From assembly GCF_013031355.1 (NCBI RefSeq), contig NZ_WPZO01000014.1, forward strand, positions 58,971-122,970: DNA of 64,000 nt. Direction: 5' to 3'. This DNA is from Ruegeria arenilitoris (GTDB lineage: Bacteria > Pseudomonadota > Alphaproteobacteria > Rhodobacterales > Rhodobacteraceae). Below are positions 7,613 through 15,873 of this stretch, one piece after another. The notes beneath the pieces were generated by a model. That model did not search any database. It was not told the origin of the DNA and saw nothing but the letters and a program-made list of their open reading frames with translations. The first letter of the stretch is position 1, and each line of letters opens with the position of its first letter. Position numbers and translations under genes: made by a program.

Positions 7613-8173
7613 ATGCGGAACACTCTTGCTCTTATCCTGACCGTCGGCGCAGCCAGCCCGGCATTTGCCGCAAGCGGCCCGTTCTTCTCGCTTGGCAACA
7701 CCGACTTTGTGGTCCTTCTGGGCTTCATCGTTTTCATCGCGGTCCTGTTCTACTTCAAGGTCCCGGGCTTGATCGGTGGTGCGCTGGACAACCGTGCCGC
7801 TGGCATCAAGTCCGAACTGGACGAAGCCCGCGCCCTGCACGAAGAGGCGCGCAGCCTGCTGGCCTCGTATGAGCGCAAGCAGCGTGAAGTGCAGACGCAG
7901 GCGGATGCCATCGTGGCTGCTGCGAAAGACGACGCCGCTCTGGCTGCTGAACAGGCCAAGGCCGATCTGGAAAAATCCATCGCACGCCGTCTGGCGGCTG
8001 CACAGGATCAGATCGCATCGGCGGAAGCGTCGGCTGTGAAGGAAGTCCGTGATCAGGCCATCACCGTTGCTGTTTCTGCAGCCAACGCGGTTCTGGCCAA
8101 GCAGATGACGGCGACACAGGCGAACAAGCTGATCGACGCGGCGATTGCCGATGTAGGTGAAAAGCTGCACTAA
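7613..8173 (+). CDS. atpF: ATP synthase F0 subunit b (peripheral stalk)
   Basis: Second stalk subunit, 186 residues. It begins with a signal-like hydrophobic stretch ending PAFAASG, then a membrane helix (TDFVVLLGFIVFIAVLFYFKVP) and a long coiled coil rich in Ala, Glu, Gln and Lys. It pairs with b' to hold F1 against rotation. The N-terminal hydrophobic segment may be cleaved. A strong hairpin terminator 27 bases after the stop closes the operon. Confidence 0.94.
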   Translation: MRNTLALILTVGAASPAFAASGPFFSLGNTDFVVLLGFIVFIAVLFYFKVPGLIGGALDNRAAGIKSELDEARALHEEARSLLASYERKQREVQTQADAIVAAAKDDAALAAEQAKADLEKSIARRLAAAQDQIASAEASAVKEVRDQAITVAVSAANAVLAKQMTATQANKLIDAAIADVGEKLH

Positions 8174-8199
8174 GCTTTGCCCAGAATGAACTTTGTGCG

Positions 8200-8230
8200 A
8201 CCCGGCAGTTTCTGCCGGGTTTGCCATTTT
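8200..8230 (+). terminator. Terminator of the F0 operon
   Basis: ACCCGGCAG (8200-8208) and CTGCCGGGT (8212-8220) form a perfect nine-base stem with a TTT loop, followed by TTGCCATTTT. It lies directly after the last F0 gene. Confidence 0.8.
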
Positions 8231-8292
8231 GAGGGACAGGAATTTTGGCACGGCGCGACAGTCAGGTAGCTTCGCTACACCCAAACCTGACC

Positions 8293-8781
8293 TTAGCCGG
8301 TGCGGGCTGACCTGTTTCCGCCTGAGAAAAACAGGATTGCAGCCAGAACGGTGATCCCGATCTCAACCACAAACGTCCAATGGTTGAGGAATGAGAGTAT
8401 CCAGTGCGAATGCGTGGCTTCAACGGTCACGAGCGGGTGGGAAAAGTTCGAAAGCGGCCAAAGCCAGGTGATTTCCCCAACGATGGAATCCAACGCCATA
8501 TGGACCAGCCCACCGGCGCCGAAAAAGGCTACGACGCGCCCCGCCTGTGGCCAGCGCAGTCCGGCGATCAATCCCGCCAACATAATCCCTGCCCACAAAA
8601 CCGGGCGATGTGTCAGGTAAGCGTGGTGATGATGGGCGCGGTCGTCGACTAAATAGAACCAAAGCATGTCCAGATCCGGTGCGATCGCGCCGAGCATTGC
8701 TGCGGCAAAGACGGCTTTCCCGACGTTCGGTGTGGCGGTTCGAAAGACCAGATAGGCTCCCGGCAAATGCCCGATGAACAT
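8293..8781 (-). CDS. Membrane-bound metal-dependent hydrolase-like protein (YdjM/DUF457 type)
   Basis: Inner-membrane protein of 162 residues with about four helices. It has the histidine/aspartate pattern of the YdjM-like family: FIGHLPGAY at the start, APDLDMLWFYLVDDRAHHHHAYLTHR, then HMALDS. These residues could bind a metal, but activity in the family is poorly known. Its ATG overlaps the TGA of the FadR-type regulator, so the two are cotranscribed on the minus strand. The functional link between them is unclear. Confidence 0.78.
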   Translation of the reverse strand: MFIGHLPGAYLVFRTATPNVGKAVFAAAMLGAIAPDLDMLWFYLVDDRAHHHHAYLTHRPVLWAGIMLAGLIAGLRWPQAGRVVAFFGAGGLVHMALDSIVGEITWLWPLSNFSHPLVTVEATHSHWILSFLNHWTFVVEIGITVLAAILFFSGGNRSARTG

Positions 8782-9551
8782 CAGGTCTGACCTGTCTCGT
8801 GCTGCAGCCGTTGCTGCGCGATGGCTTCGTTGCGCTGGGCTTTCAGATGGTCTTCCATGCAGCGCTGGACAAAGCTGAGATGCCTGTGAATTGCGTCTCG
8901 TGCGCCCTCGGGGTCGCGGGCCTGTAGGGCGGTGTTGATGGCGCGGTGCTGATCCAGAATAGCCCCACGCGTGGTCTGCTGCTGGAACATGATCTGGCGG
9001 TTGTAGAACACGCCCTGTTGCAGCAGCTCGTACATCGACCGCATCATGTGCAGCATCACCACGTTATGGCTGGCTTCGATGATGGCCATGTGGAACTGGG
9101 CGTCCAGCTGTGCCTCATCCTCGCTGGCATTGCGTTCGTGGGCGGCCTGCATCTTGTTGAAAATTGCCTGTACGACCTTCAGATCGCTGTCCGATCCCAG
9201 CCGCGCGGCGCGTTCGGCAGCCAACCCCTCAAGGTCCTTTCGGAACGATAGGTAGTCGAACACCGCCTCTTCGTGACTGCCAAACAACCGGACCAGCGCC
9301 GGGGAAAAGGCCGAGCCCAGAACCTCGGCTACATAGATGCCTGATCCGGCCTTGGCGGTCAGCAGCCCCTGATCCTGCAGGCTCGAGATCGCCTCGCGCA
9401 GCGAAGGCCGGGACACGCCCAACCGGTCCGCCAGTTCACGTTCTGCCGGAAGCCGTTCACCCGGCCGCAGGATGCCGCGCAGGATCAGCATCTCGATCTG
9501 TTTTACCACTGCGATGGACAGCTTTTCGGGTTGGATTTTCTGAAAGGGCAT
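8781..9551 (-). CDS. GntR/FadR-family transcriptional regulator (FCD domain)
   Basis: Regulator of 256 residues. The N-terminal winged helix has the GntR signature (ILRPGERLPAERELADRLGVSRPSLREAISSLQDQGLL), and the C-terminal all-helical FCD domain shows the metal/ligand-binding pattern around DEAQLDAQFHMAIIEASHN and the HRAINTALQARDPEGARDAIHRHL segment. FCD regulators commonly sense organic acids. It is divergent from an aminotransferase across a region with three inverted repeats, and it overlaps the start of the downstream hydrolase-like gene. Self-control and control of the aminotransferase are likely. Confidence 0.88.
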   Translation of the reverse strand: MPFQKIQPEKLSIAVVKQIEMLILRGILRPGERLPAERELADRLGVSRPSLREAISSLQDQGLLTAKAGSGIYVAEVLGSAFSPALVRLFGSHEEAVFDYLSFRKDLEGLAAERAARLGSDSDLKVVQAIFNKMQAAHERNASEDEAQLDAQFHMAIIEASHNVVMLHMMRSMYELLQQGVFYNRQIMFQQQTTRGAILDQHRAINTALQARDPEGARDAIHRHLSFVQRCMEDHLKAQRNEAIAQQRLQHETGQT

Positions 9552-9566
9552 GGGGTGTTCCGAAAT

Positions 9567-9585
9567 TGGTCAAATCATATGACCA
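9567..9585. promoter_or_regulatory. Candidate GntR/FadR operator, 19-base inverted repeat
   Basis: TGGTCA-N7-TGACCA is a perfect inverted repeat 16 bases upstream of the FadR-type regulator. TGGTC/GACCA half-sites are typical of the FadR subfamily. It would block the regulator's own promoter. Confidence 0.6.
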
Positions 9586-9630
9586 CGTATTTGGGGGCGG
9601 TTCAAGGAAAGCTGATCACCTGTTTTGTTA

Positions 9631-9668
9631 CAATAGGTCAGAACTATTGACTTTAATGGTGTGACACC
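9631..9668. promoter_or_regulatory. Further inverted repeats before the aminotransferase gene
   Basis: CAATAG-N7-CTATTG (9631-9649) has the same 19-base geometry as the nearby TGGTCA repeat and contains a GGTCA half-site in its spacer. GGTGT-G-ACACC (9658-9668) follows, after a possible -35 box TTGACT at 9647. These sites are placed to control the aminotransferase promoter. Confidence 0.4.
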
Positions 9669-9697
9669 TACGCTGCCGGGCATAAAGGAGGAGACCG

Positions 9698-10897
9698 ATG
9701 TCGACGAAAGACCTGTTTGCTACGCGGGCGTCGCGGATGAAGGCGTCCGAGATTCGAGAATTGCTCAAGCTGCTGGATCAGCCGGGGATCATTTCCTTTG
9801 CCGGTGGTATTCCCGATCCGGCGCTGTTTCCGGCGGATGGCTTTGCGATGGCATTCCAGAATGCGTTGGGTCCTGAAAGCCAGGCTCAGGCACTGCAATA
9901 CTCCGTCAGCGAAGGCTATGTGCCGCTGCGCGAATGGCTGGTCGATCACATGCGTCAGATCGGTATCGACTGCGGGCTGGACAACATCCTGATCACCTCG
10001 GGCTCGCAACAGGCGCTGGACTATCTGGGCAAGCTCTACCTGTCGCCGGGTGACACCGCACTGGTCGGCTGGCCCACCTATCTGGGCGCGCTGGCGGCTT
10101 TCAACGCGTACGAGCCACGTTTTGACCGGCTCAGCATCAACGGTAATCGCGGCGCTGCGGAATACAGGGCGGCCGCGGGAGAGGGGGCGGTGAAGTTCGC
10201 CTATCTCTCACCGGACTTCGCAAACCCAACCGGAGAGACCGTGGACTTGCGTGGGCGCGAACGCCTGTTGGATCTGGCCGAAGAATTGAACTGCGCTGTC
10301 ATCGAAGACGGCGCTTATCAGACCCTGCGCTATGACGGTGAGGCGATCCCCCCGGTTCTGGCTCTGGAACTGGCGCGGAAGGGGTCGATTGAGAGCTGCC
10401 GGACGATCTATTGCGGCAGTTTCTCGAAGACTTTGTCTCCGGGATTGCGTGTCGGGTGGGTCGTGGCGGCCAAACAGGTGATCTCGCAACTGGTGCTGAT
10501 GAAACAGGCCGCTGATCTTCATTCGGCGACGATCAATCAGATGGCTATCAATGACGTGGCGCGGGCCTGCTTTGACACGCATATCCCGATGCTGCGTCGT
10601 GTCTACGGTGCGCGTCGTGACGCGATGTTGGCTGCGTTGCAACAGCACATGCCGGATGGGGTCGAGTGGACTAAGCCCGAGGGCGGCATGTTCGTCTGGG
10701 TGACGCTGCCCAAGGGCATCGTCGGGGCTGATCTGCTGGCGCGGGCGCTCGAAACGGTTAAGGTCGCCTTTGTTCCGGGTCAGGCGTTCTTTCCGGACGG
10801 GTCCGGGGCCAACACACTCCGGCTGAGTTTCTCGAACTCGGATGAGGGTACGATCCGCGAGGGCATCCGCCGGTTGGGGGAAGTGTTGCGCGCCTGA
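9698..10897 (+). CDS. PLP-dependent aminotransferase, class I/II (2-aminoadipate transaminase-like)
   Basis: Fold-type I aminotransferase of 399 residues. It has the N-terminal SFAGGIPDPALFPADGF motif seen in LysN/2-aminoadipate and MocR-related enzymes, the SGSQQALDYLGKLYLSPGD cofactor region, the VIEDGAYQTLRYDG aspartate segment, and the PLP lysine in GSFSKTLSPGLRVGW. A strong AAGGAGG precedes the ATG. No DNA-binding domain is fused, so it is an enzyme and not a MocR regulator. The divergent FadR-type gene probably controls it. The amino donor and acceptor cannot be assigned. Confidence 0.87.
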   Translation: MSTKDLFATRASRMKASEIRELLKLLDQPGIISFAGGIPDPALFPADGFAMAFQNALGPESQAQALQYSVSEGYVPLREWLVDHMRQIGIDCGLDNILITSGSQQALDYLGKLYLSPGDTALVGWPTYLGALAAFNAYEPRFDRLSINGNRGAAEYRAAAGEGAVKFAYLSPDFANPTGETVDLRGRERLLDLAEELNCAVIEDGAYQTLRYDGEAIPPVLALELARKGSIESCRTIYCGSFSKTLSPGLRVGWVVAAKQVISQLVLMKQAADLHSATINQMAINDVARACFDTHIPMLRRVYGARRDAMLAALQQHMPDGVEWTKPEGGMFVWVTLPKGIVGADLLARALETVKVAFVPGQAFFPDGSGANTLRLSFSNSDEGTIREGIRRLGEVLRA

Positions 10898-10941
10898 ACC
10901 GGGAAAGGTTCTGTTAACCATATTGCGGCAAAGCTGTGCGC

Positions 10942-11349
10942 ATGATCCGGTATCTTTCCCTCCTCGTGCTGGCCGCCTGTTCGGCCGGCACGCCTTACTT
11001 TCGCGATGTGCCGGCCAGCCGGATCGCGGTGAACGGCAGTGTCTTCGACGTGCGCGTGCGCGGGGAGTTGGCCGAGGCTGTACGGGTCAACACCCAATAC
11101 GCCCCCCGTCTGGGGCCGATCCGAGACCGTGCAGGGCTGGCCATGGCGAAGGTCTCGGGTTGTCCGATTCTGGATGTGCTGGGCGATGCGGCGGTGACCG
11201 TGGGCGTATTGGGCTGCGACCGCGAGGCCGGGGGGCGCTTGCTGCTGACGGCCGTGTCGACCCCGAATTACGAATGCGTCGATTATGGCATCTATGAGAA
11301 CATTGGCAACGGAAACGGCTATCCGGTATTTGAGTGCACGCCGTATTGA
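10942..11349 (+). CDS. Putative lipoprotein, function unknown
   Basis: Protein of 135 residues with a short lipoprotein signal (MIRYLSLLVLAACSAG; Cys13 would be lipidated). The mature domain has conserved-looking paired cysteines (KVSGCPILDVL, VLGCDREAG, YECVDYG, FECTPY), suggesting disulfides in the periplasm. Similar proteins occur in Roseobacter genomes without known function. The ATG at 10942 is preferred over a GTG six bases earlier. It lies between the aminotransferase and smc, on the same strand as both. Confidence 0.7.
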   Translation: MIRYLSLLVLAACSAGTPYFRDVPASRIAVNGSVFDVRVRGELAEAVRVNTQYAPRLGPIRDRAGLAMAKVSGCPILDVLGDAAVTVGVLGCDREAGGRLLLTAVSTPNYECVDYGIYENIGNGNGYPVFECTPY

Positions 11350-11489
11350 TATACGCGTTTTCCTGCGCATTTCGGCAAGATATTGTGGATAAGTCTGGTC
11401 GATATCCCATATCCTGCGCAAGTCCGTTGACTCACCCCCAATCCCTTGCGCAGACTTCAAAGACGTAGGAATCATGGGACCCGCTGCCT

Positions 11490-14400
11490 TTGCGCTTTAG
11501 CAAACTCAAACTCACCGGCTTCAAAAGCTTTGTCGATCCGACCGATCTGATCATCGCGGATGGGTTGACCGGTGTGGTGGGTCCGAACGGCTGCGGCAAG
11601 TCTAACCTTCTGGAAGCGTTGCGCTGGGTGATGGGGGAAAACCGCCCCAAGTCCATGCGGGGCGGTGCGATGGAAGATGTGATCTTTGCCGGGGCGGCGA
11701 CACGCCCGGCCCGCAACTTTGCCGAAGTTGTCCTGACCATGGACAACTCGGAGCGTCTGGCGCCTTCGGGCTTCAACGACAGCGATCAGCTTGAGATCGT
11801 GCGCCGTATCACGCGCGACGTTGGCAGTGCCTACAAAACCAATGGCAAGGATGTGCGTGCACGCGATGTGCAGATGCTGTTCGCCGATGCTTCAACCGGG
11901 GCGCATTCGCCCGCGCTGGTGGGGCAGAACCGCATTGCCGAGCTGATCAACGCCAAACCCCGCGCCCGCCGCCGTATTCTGGAAGAGGCCGCCGGAATCT
12001 CGGGCCTGTATCAGCGCCGCCATGAGGCCGAGCTGAAGTTGAAGGGCACCGAGTCCAACCTGACCCGTGTAGATGACGTGCTGGAGCAGTTGGGCGGACA
12101 ATTAGCGCAGCTTGCGCGTCAGGCCCGTCAGGCCGCGCGGTATCGTGAGATCGGGGAACAGCTGCGTCAGGCGGAAGGCATGTTGCTTTATCGCCGTTGG
12201 AAAGAGGCCGACATGGCCCGCCAGCAGGCTGAGGAAAAGCTGCGCGAGCGCATCACCGAGGCGTCCCGCGCCGAGGCTGAGGCGCGCGCAGCCGCCACAA
12301 AACGCGCCGAGATCGAAGAAACCCTGCCGCCGCTGCGCGAGGAAGAGGCAATCGCCGCAGCTGTCCTGCAACGCCAGCAGGTACAGCGCGACCAACTGTC
12401 GGATCAGGAAACACGCGCCCGTCAGACCATTGAAACGCTGACCAACCGCATCCAGCAACTGGGCAACGATATCGAACGCGAGGCGGGTCTGAACCGCGAC
12501 GCGGGCCAGATGATCGAACGTCTGGAGTGGGAAGCGCGCGAGCTGGCCAAGGCTGCCGAGGGACATGAAGACAAGGTCGCTGAGGCCGCAGAGATTGCCC
12601 GTGAGGCCGCCGCGGTGTTGCAGGACCGCGAAGATCATCTCTCGCAGCAAACCGAGGATATGGCGCGGTTGGTGGCCCGCCACCAGTCGGCGCAGCGTTT
12701 GGTCGAAGACAGCCGCAAGACGTTGGCCCGGTCCGAGGCTGAAGAAGAAAAGGCGCGTGCTGCCGTGGATGAGGCGCGCGGTGCACTGACCCGCGCCAGT
12801 GAGGCATTCGAGGCTGCGCAAGAGGGAGAAGAAGAGGCCCGCGAAGCCGCCGAAGCCGCCGAAGAGGCGCTGGCTGCCGCCGATGAGCTGCGCAACGATA
12901 CGCAGGCGCGTGAGGCCGAAGCCCGCGCGCAGAGGTCCGAGGCTGAAGGTGAATTGGGTGCGATCCGCGCGGAAACCACGGCTCTGGCCAAGCTGGTCGA
13001 GCGTGACACGGCTGAGGGCGGGCAGGTGCTGGACCTGCTGCGCGTGGAGCCGGGCTATGAAAAGGCTTTGGGCGCGGCTCTGGCCGATGATCTGCGTGCA
13101 CCACTGGTCGATGGGGATGGCCCCTCGGGCTGGGTGCACGTTACGGGGTACGATGCCGACCAGCCGTTACCGGACGGGGTTGAACCGCTGGCATTGCATG
13201 TTTCCGGGCCGGATCGCCTGAGCCGGCGGATTGCACAGATTGGTCTGGTCGATGCGGATCAGGGCGCAAGGTTACAGGCGTCTTTGAAACCCGGCCAGCG
13301 GCTGGTGTCGCGTTCGGGTGATCTGTGGCGCTGGGACGGGTTCCGCGCCTGGGCCGAGGATGCGCCCAGTGCGGCGGCCTTGCGTCTGGAACAGCTCAAC
13401 AAGCTGGAAGCGCTGAAACAGGAACTGACCCGGACCGAGGCGCAAGCCGATGGTGCGCGCGCTGCGCATGAGGCGCTTTCGCAGCAACTGGCGGATGTGA
13501 CCGAAGCCGACCGCCGCGCGCGTGAGGCCCGCCGTGCCGCTGATCAGCGCATGGCCGAAACCGCCCGTCAGCTGAGCCGGGCCGAGGCGGATCGCAATTT
13601 GGCGCAGGGCAAGCTGGAGACACTGACCCTTGCCGTTGATCGCCACAAGGAAGACGCCATGTCGGCCCGCGCGCAATTGCGCGAGGCCGAGGGCGCGTTG
13701 AACGGGTTGGGTGACCTCGACAGCGCCCGCGCGCAGGTTGAGGACATCAAACAGACGGTCGAGGCTGCGCGGATCACCATGCTGACCCACCGCTCGACTC
13801 ATGATGAACTGCGCCGCGAAGGCGAAGCCCGCACCCGCCGCTCGCAAGAGGTGACCAAGGACCTCAGCGGCTGGAAACACCGTTTGGAAACGGCTGAGAA
13901 ACGGATTTCCGAACTGGCGGAACGCAAGGAAAGCTCGGAAGAAGAACTGTCCGAAGCCACGGCCGCCCCTGCCGAAATCGCTGAGGCACGGGAAGAGCTT
14001 AACGAGTTGATCGAAGCCGCCGAAGCCCGACGCGCCGAGGCCGCAGACAAGCTGGCCGATGCCGAGACGCAACAGCGCGAGGTCGTGATAGCCGAGCGGG
14101 ATGCAGAACGTCTGGCCTCGGAGGCGCGTGAAACCCGGGCGGCGGCTGAGGCACGCTGTGATGCTGCCAAAGAAAGCGTCACCGCTGCGGCGGAACGAAT
14201 TGCCGAGGACCAGCAGCTGACGCCGAACCAGTTGCTGAACCAGTTGGATGTGAACCCCGACCAGATGCCAGCGGCCGATGCCCTGGAGGCCGAAGTGAAC
14301 CGCCACAAGCGGCAACGGGATGCGATGGGCGCGGTGAACCTGCGGGCGGAAGAGGATGCCAAGGAAGTTCAGGAAGAATTCGACACGCTGAACTCGGAAA

Positions 14401-14945
14401 AGGCGGATCTGGAAGAGGCGATCAAGGCCCTGCGCAGCGGCATCGCCAGCCTCAACCGCGAAGGGCGCGAGCGTCTGCTGACTGCGTTCGAACAGGTGAA
14501 CTCGAACTTTGCGATGCTGTTCAAGCACCTTTTTGGTGGCGGTGAGGCCAATCTGGTCATGGTCGAAAGCGATGACCCGCTGGATGCGGGCCTCGAAATC
14601 ATGTGCCAGCCGCCGGGCAAGAAACTCTCGACCCTCAGCCTGTTGTCGGGCGGGGAACAGACCCTGACCGCGACGGCGCTGATCTTTGGCGTCTTCCTCG
14701 CCAACCCGGCCCCGATCTGTGTGCTGGACGAGGTCGACGCGCCGCTCGACGATGCCAACGTCACCCGGTTCTGCGATCTGCTGGACGAGATGTGCCGCCA
14801 GACCGACACGCGGTTCCTGATCATCACCCACCACGCGGTGACAATGGCGCGGATGGATCGTCTTTTTGGCGTGACCATGCAGGAGCAGGGCGTCAGCCAA
14901 CTGGTCTCGGTCGATCTGAAAAAAGCCGAGCAGATGGTGGCCTGA
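11490..14945 (+). CDS. smc: Chromosome segregation ATPase SMC
   Basis: Condensin-like SMC protein, 1151 residues, a normal length. The N-terminal head has Walker A GPNGCGKS at 31-38; two long coiled-coil arms, very rich in Glu, Ala and Arg, flank a hinge at about 505-640; the C-terminal head carries the LLSGGEQ signature near 1052 and Walker B VLDEVDAP near 1078. It organises and segregates the chromosome with ScpA/ScpB, which are not in this window. The start is TTG at 11490; an ATG at 11474 is out of frame, and no better start exists before the conserved FSKLKLTGFKSF. Confidence 0.97.
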   Translation: MRFSKLKLTGFKSFVDPTDLIIADGLTGVVGPNGCGKSNLLEALRWVMGENRPKSMRGGAMEDVIFAGAATRPARNFAEVVLTMDNSERLAPSGFNDSDQLEIVRRITRDVGSAYKTNGKDVRARDVQMLFADASTGAHSPALVGQNRIAELINAKPRARRRILEEAAGISGLYQRRHEAELKLKGTESNLTRVDDVLEQLGGQLAQLARQARQAARYREIGEQLRQAEGMLLYRRWKEADMARQQAEEKLRERITEASRAEAEARAAATKRAEIEETLPPLREEEAIAAAVLQRQQVQRDQLSDQETRARQTIETLTNRIQQLGNDIEREAGLNRDAGQMIERLEWEARELAKAAEGHEDKVAEAAEIAREAAAVLQDREDHLSQQTEDMARLVARHQSAQRLVEDSRKTLARSEAEEEKARAAVDEARGALTRASEAFEAAQEGEEEAREAAEAAEEALAAADELRNDTQAREAEARAQRSEAEGELGAIRAETTALAKLVERDTAEGGQVLDLLRVEPGYEKALGAALADDLRAPLVDGDGPSGWVHVTGYDADQPLPDGVEPLALHVSGPDRLSRRIAQIGLVDADQGARLQASLKPGQRLVSRSGDLWRWDGFRAWAEDAPSAAALRLEQLNKLEALKQELTRTEAQADGARAAHEALSQQLADVTEADRRAREARRAADQRMAETARQLSRAEADRNLAQGKLETLTLAVDRHKEDAMSARAQLREAEGALNGLGDLDSARAQVEDIKQTVEAARITMLTHRSTHDELRREGEARTRRSQEVTKDLSGWKHRLETAEKRISELAERKESSEEELSEATAAPAEIAEAREELNELIEAAEARRAEAADKLADAETQQREVVIAERDAERLASEARETRAAAEARCDAAKESVTAAAERIAEDQQLTPNQLLNQLDVNPDQMPAADALEAEVNRHKRQRDAMGAVNLRAEEDAKEVQEEFDTLNSEKADLEEAIKALRSGIASLNREGRERLLTAFEQVNSNFAMLFKHLFGGGEANLVMVESDDPLDAGLEIMCQPPGKKLSTLSLLSGGEQTLTATALIFGVFLANPAPICVLDEVDAPLDDANVTRFCDLLDEMCRQTDTRFLIITHHAVTMARMDRLFGVTMQEQGVSQLVSVDLKKAEQMVA

Positions 14946-14999
14946 TCGTTCACCGCAACGTTATGATGACCTTGCGGCGCCACAGGGTAAGTTGGTCGC

Positions 15000-15359
15000 A
15001 TGACCCGATTTCTGATCCTTGCCCTGTTCACCGCCAGCCCGGCCATCGCCGCTGATTGGCCAACAAAACCCGGAGACGTCCCCCTGTCCCCCGACGAACT
15101 GGACGCCCTGGCAGGCCAGACGTTCACCTTCTACGATGACGGCCAGGCCGCTTTTTCGGCCGGAGGGGCTTATTCCTATACCTATTCCGCAGCCAATGGC
15201 GGGGGCACGGCCTATGGTTCCTATCGCATCGCTGAGGATGGCAGCGTCTGCATCGCCTATCGCAACGGGTTCAGCCGGTGTGATTTGTATGTGCGCAGTG
15301 GTGAGAGGCTGATCCTGATCGATGAGAAAGGGGACCGGTATCCGGTGCGGCCCGAGTGA
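15000..15359 (+). CDS. Secreted protein, function unknown
   Basis: Protein of 119 residues with a cleavable signal peptide (MTRFLILALFTASPAIAADW, cleavage after A-I-A). The mature part has a beta-rich look with repeated aromatic and glycine residues (TFTFYDDGQAAFSAGGAYSY, then YGSYRIAEDGSVCIAY) and two cysteines in VCIAYRNGFSRCDLYV that probably form a disulfide. It is reminiscent of small periplasmic proteins of Rhodobacterales. It follows smc by 54 bases and may be read through from it. I assign no function. Confidence 0.72.
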   Translation: MTRFLILALFTASPAIAADWPTKPGDVPLSPDELDALAGQTFTFYDDGQAAFSAGGAYSYTYSAANGGGTAYGSYRIAEDGSVCIAYRNGFSRCDLYVRSGERLILIDEKGDRYPVRPE

Positions 15360-15426
15360 AGCGGACATGCTCCGTCAGTCGTTTCCACCAGTGGTCGCTG
15401 CGCGAGACAAAGCTGACCTCGCCAAA

Positions 15427-15816
15427 TTATACAAGTTTCTCGCTCAGAACTTCTCGAGCTACAGTGTCCACACTTTCGACTCTATCATTGATGTTGGGAT
15501 TGTTGGCCAAACGCAAAAGCTCGTCTCGTAGCTCTGTGACCACCTCCGGAGTGGAGCGAGCGATGACAAGAACGATAGTCCAGTACTTCCAAACTGCGTC
15601 GCTCCCGACCAGTACACTCGTGATATGTGGTACTATTTCTGGTCCAGCTTGCTGCAACACGGACGCAATCGGTTCGGCCACCGGCCAATTCGCGTCTTGA
15701 ACCCAGAAAAGCAGTTCGGGGATAGCCTCATTGAGTGAAGGGAATCCCATTTCTCTCGCCCGATCAGTTGCGAGCAAATCATGCTTGTCTTTAGGAATGC
15801 AACTGAGAACGTTCAT
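15427..15816 (-). CDS. DUF5071 domain protein
   Basis: Protein of 129 residues that matches the DUF5071 pattern as I know it: CIPKDKHDLLATDRA near the start, PELLFWVQDANWPVAEPI, IVPHITSVLVGSDAVWKYWTI, and a C-terminal ELLRLANNP with a VDTVAREVL ending. The family looks like a single HEAT-type helical unit and is often scattered between genomes, sometimes with immunity-type proteins. The start at 15816 removes 15 residues that do not match. Base composition is more AT-rich than its neighbours, suggesting acquisition. Nothing nearby looks like a toxin. Confidence 0.72.
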   Translation of the reverse strand: MNVLSCIPKDKHDLLATDRAREMGFPSLNEAIPELLFWVQDANWPVAEPIASVLQQAGPEIVPHITSVLVGSDAVWKYWTIVLVIARSTPEVVTELRDELLRLANNPNINDRVESVDTVAREVLSEKLV

Positions 15817-15873
15817 ATTTCGAAGGTAGCGACCATGCGTAAGCACGACAATGGGTTCCAAGCTGACATGGCG

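Noticed and set aside
13272..14900. A 542-codon minus-strand frame inside smc, and similar long frames opposite atpB, patB-like and pckA genes.
   Set aside because: These are mirror frames caused by strong third-position GC bias; the plus-strand or minus-strand partner has all expected motifs.
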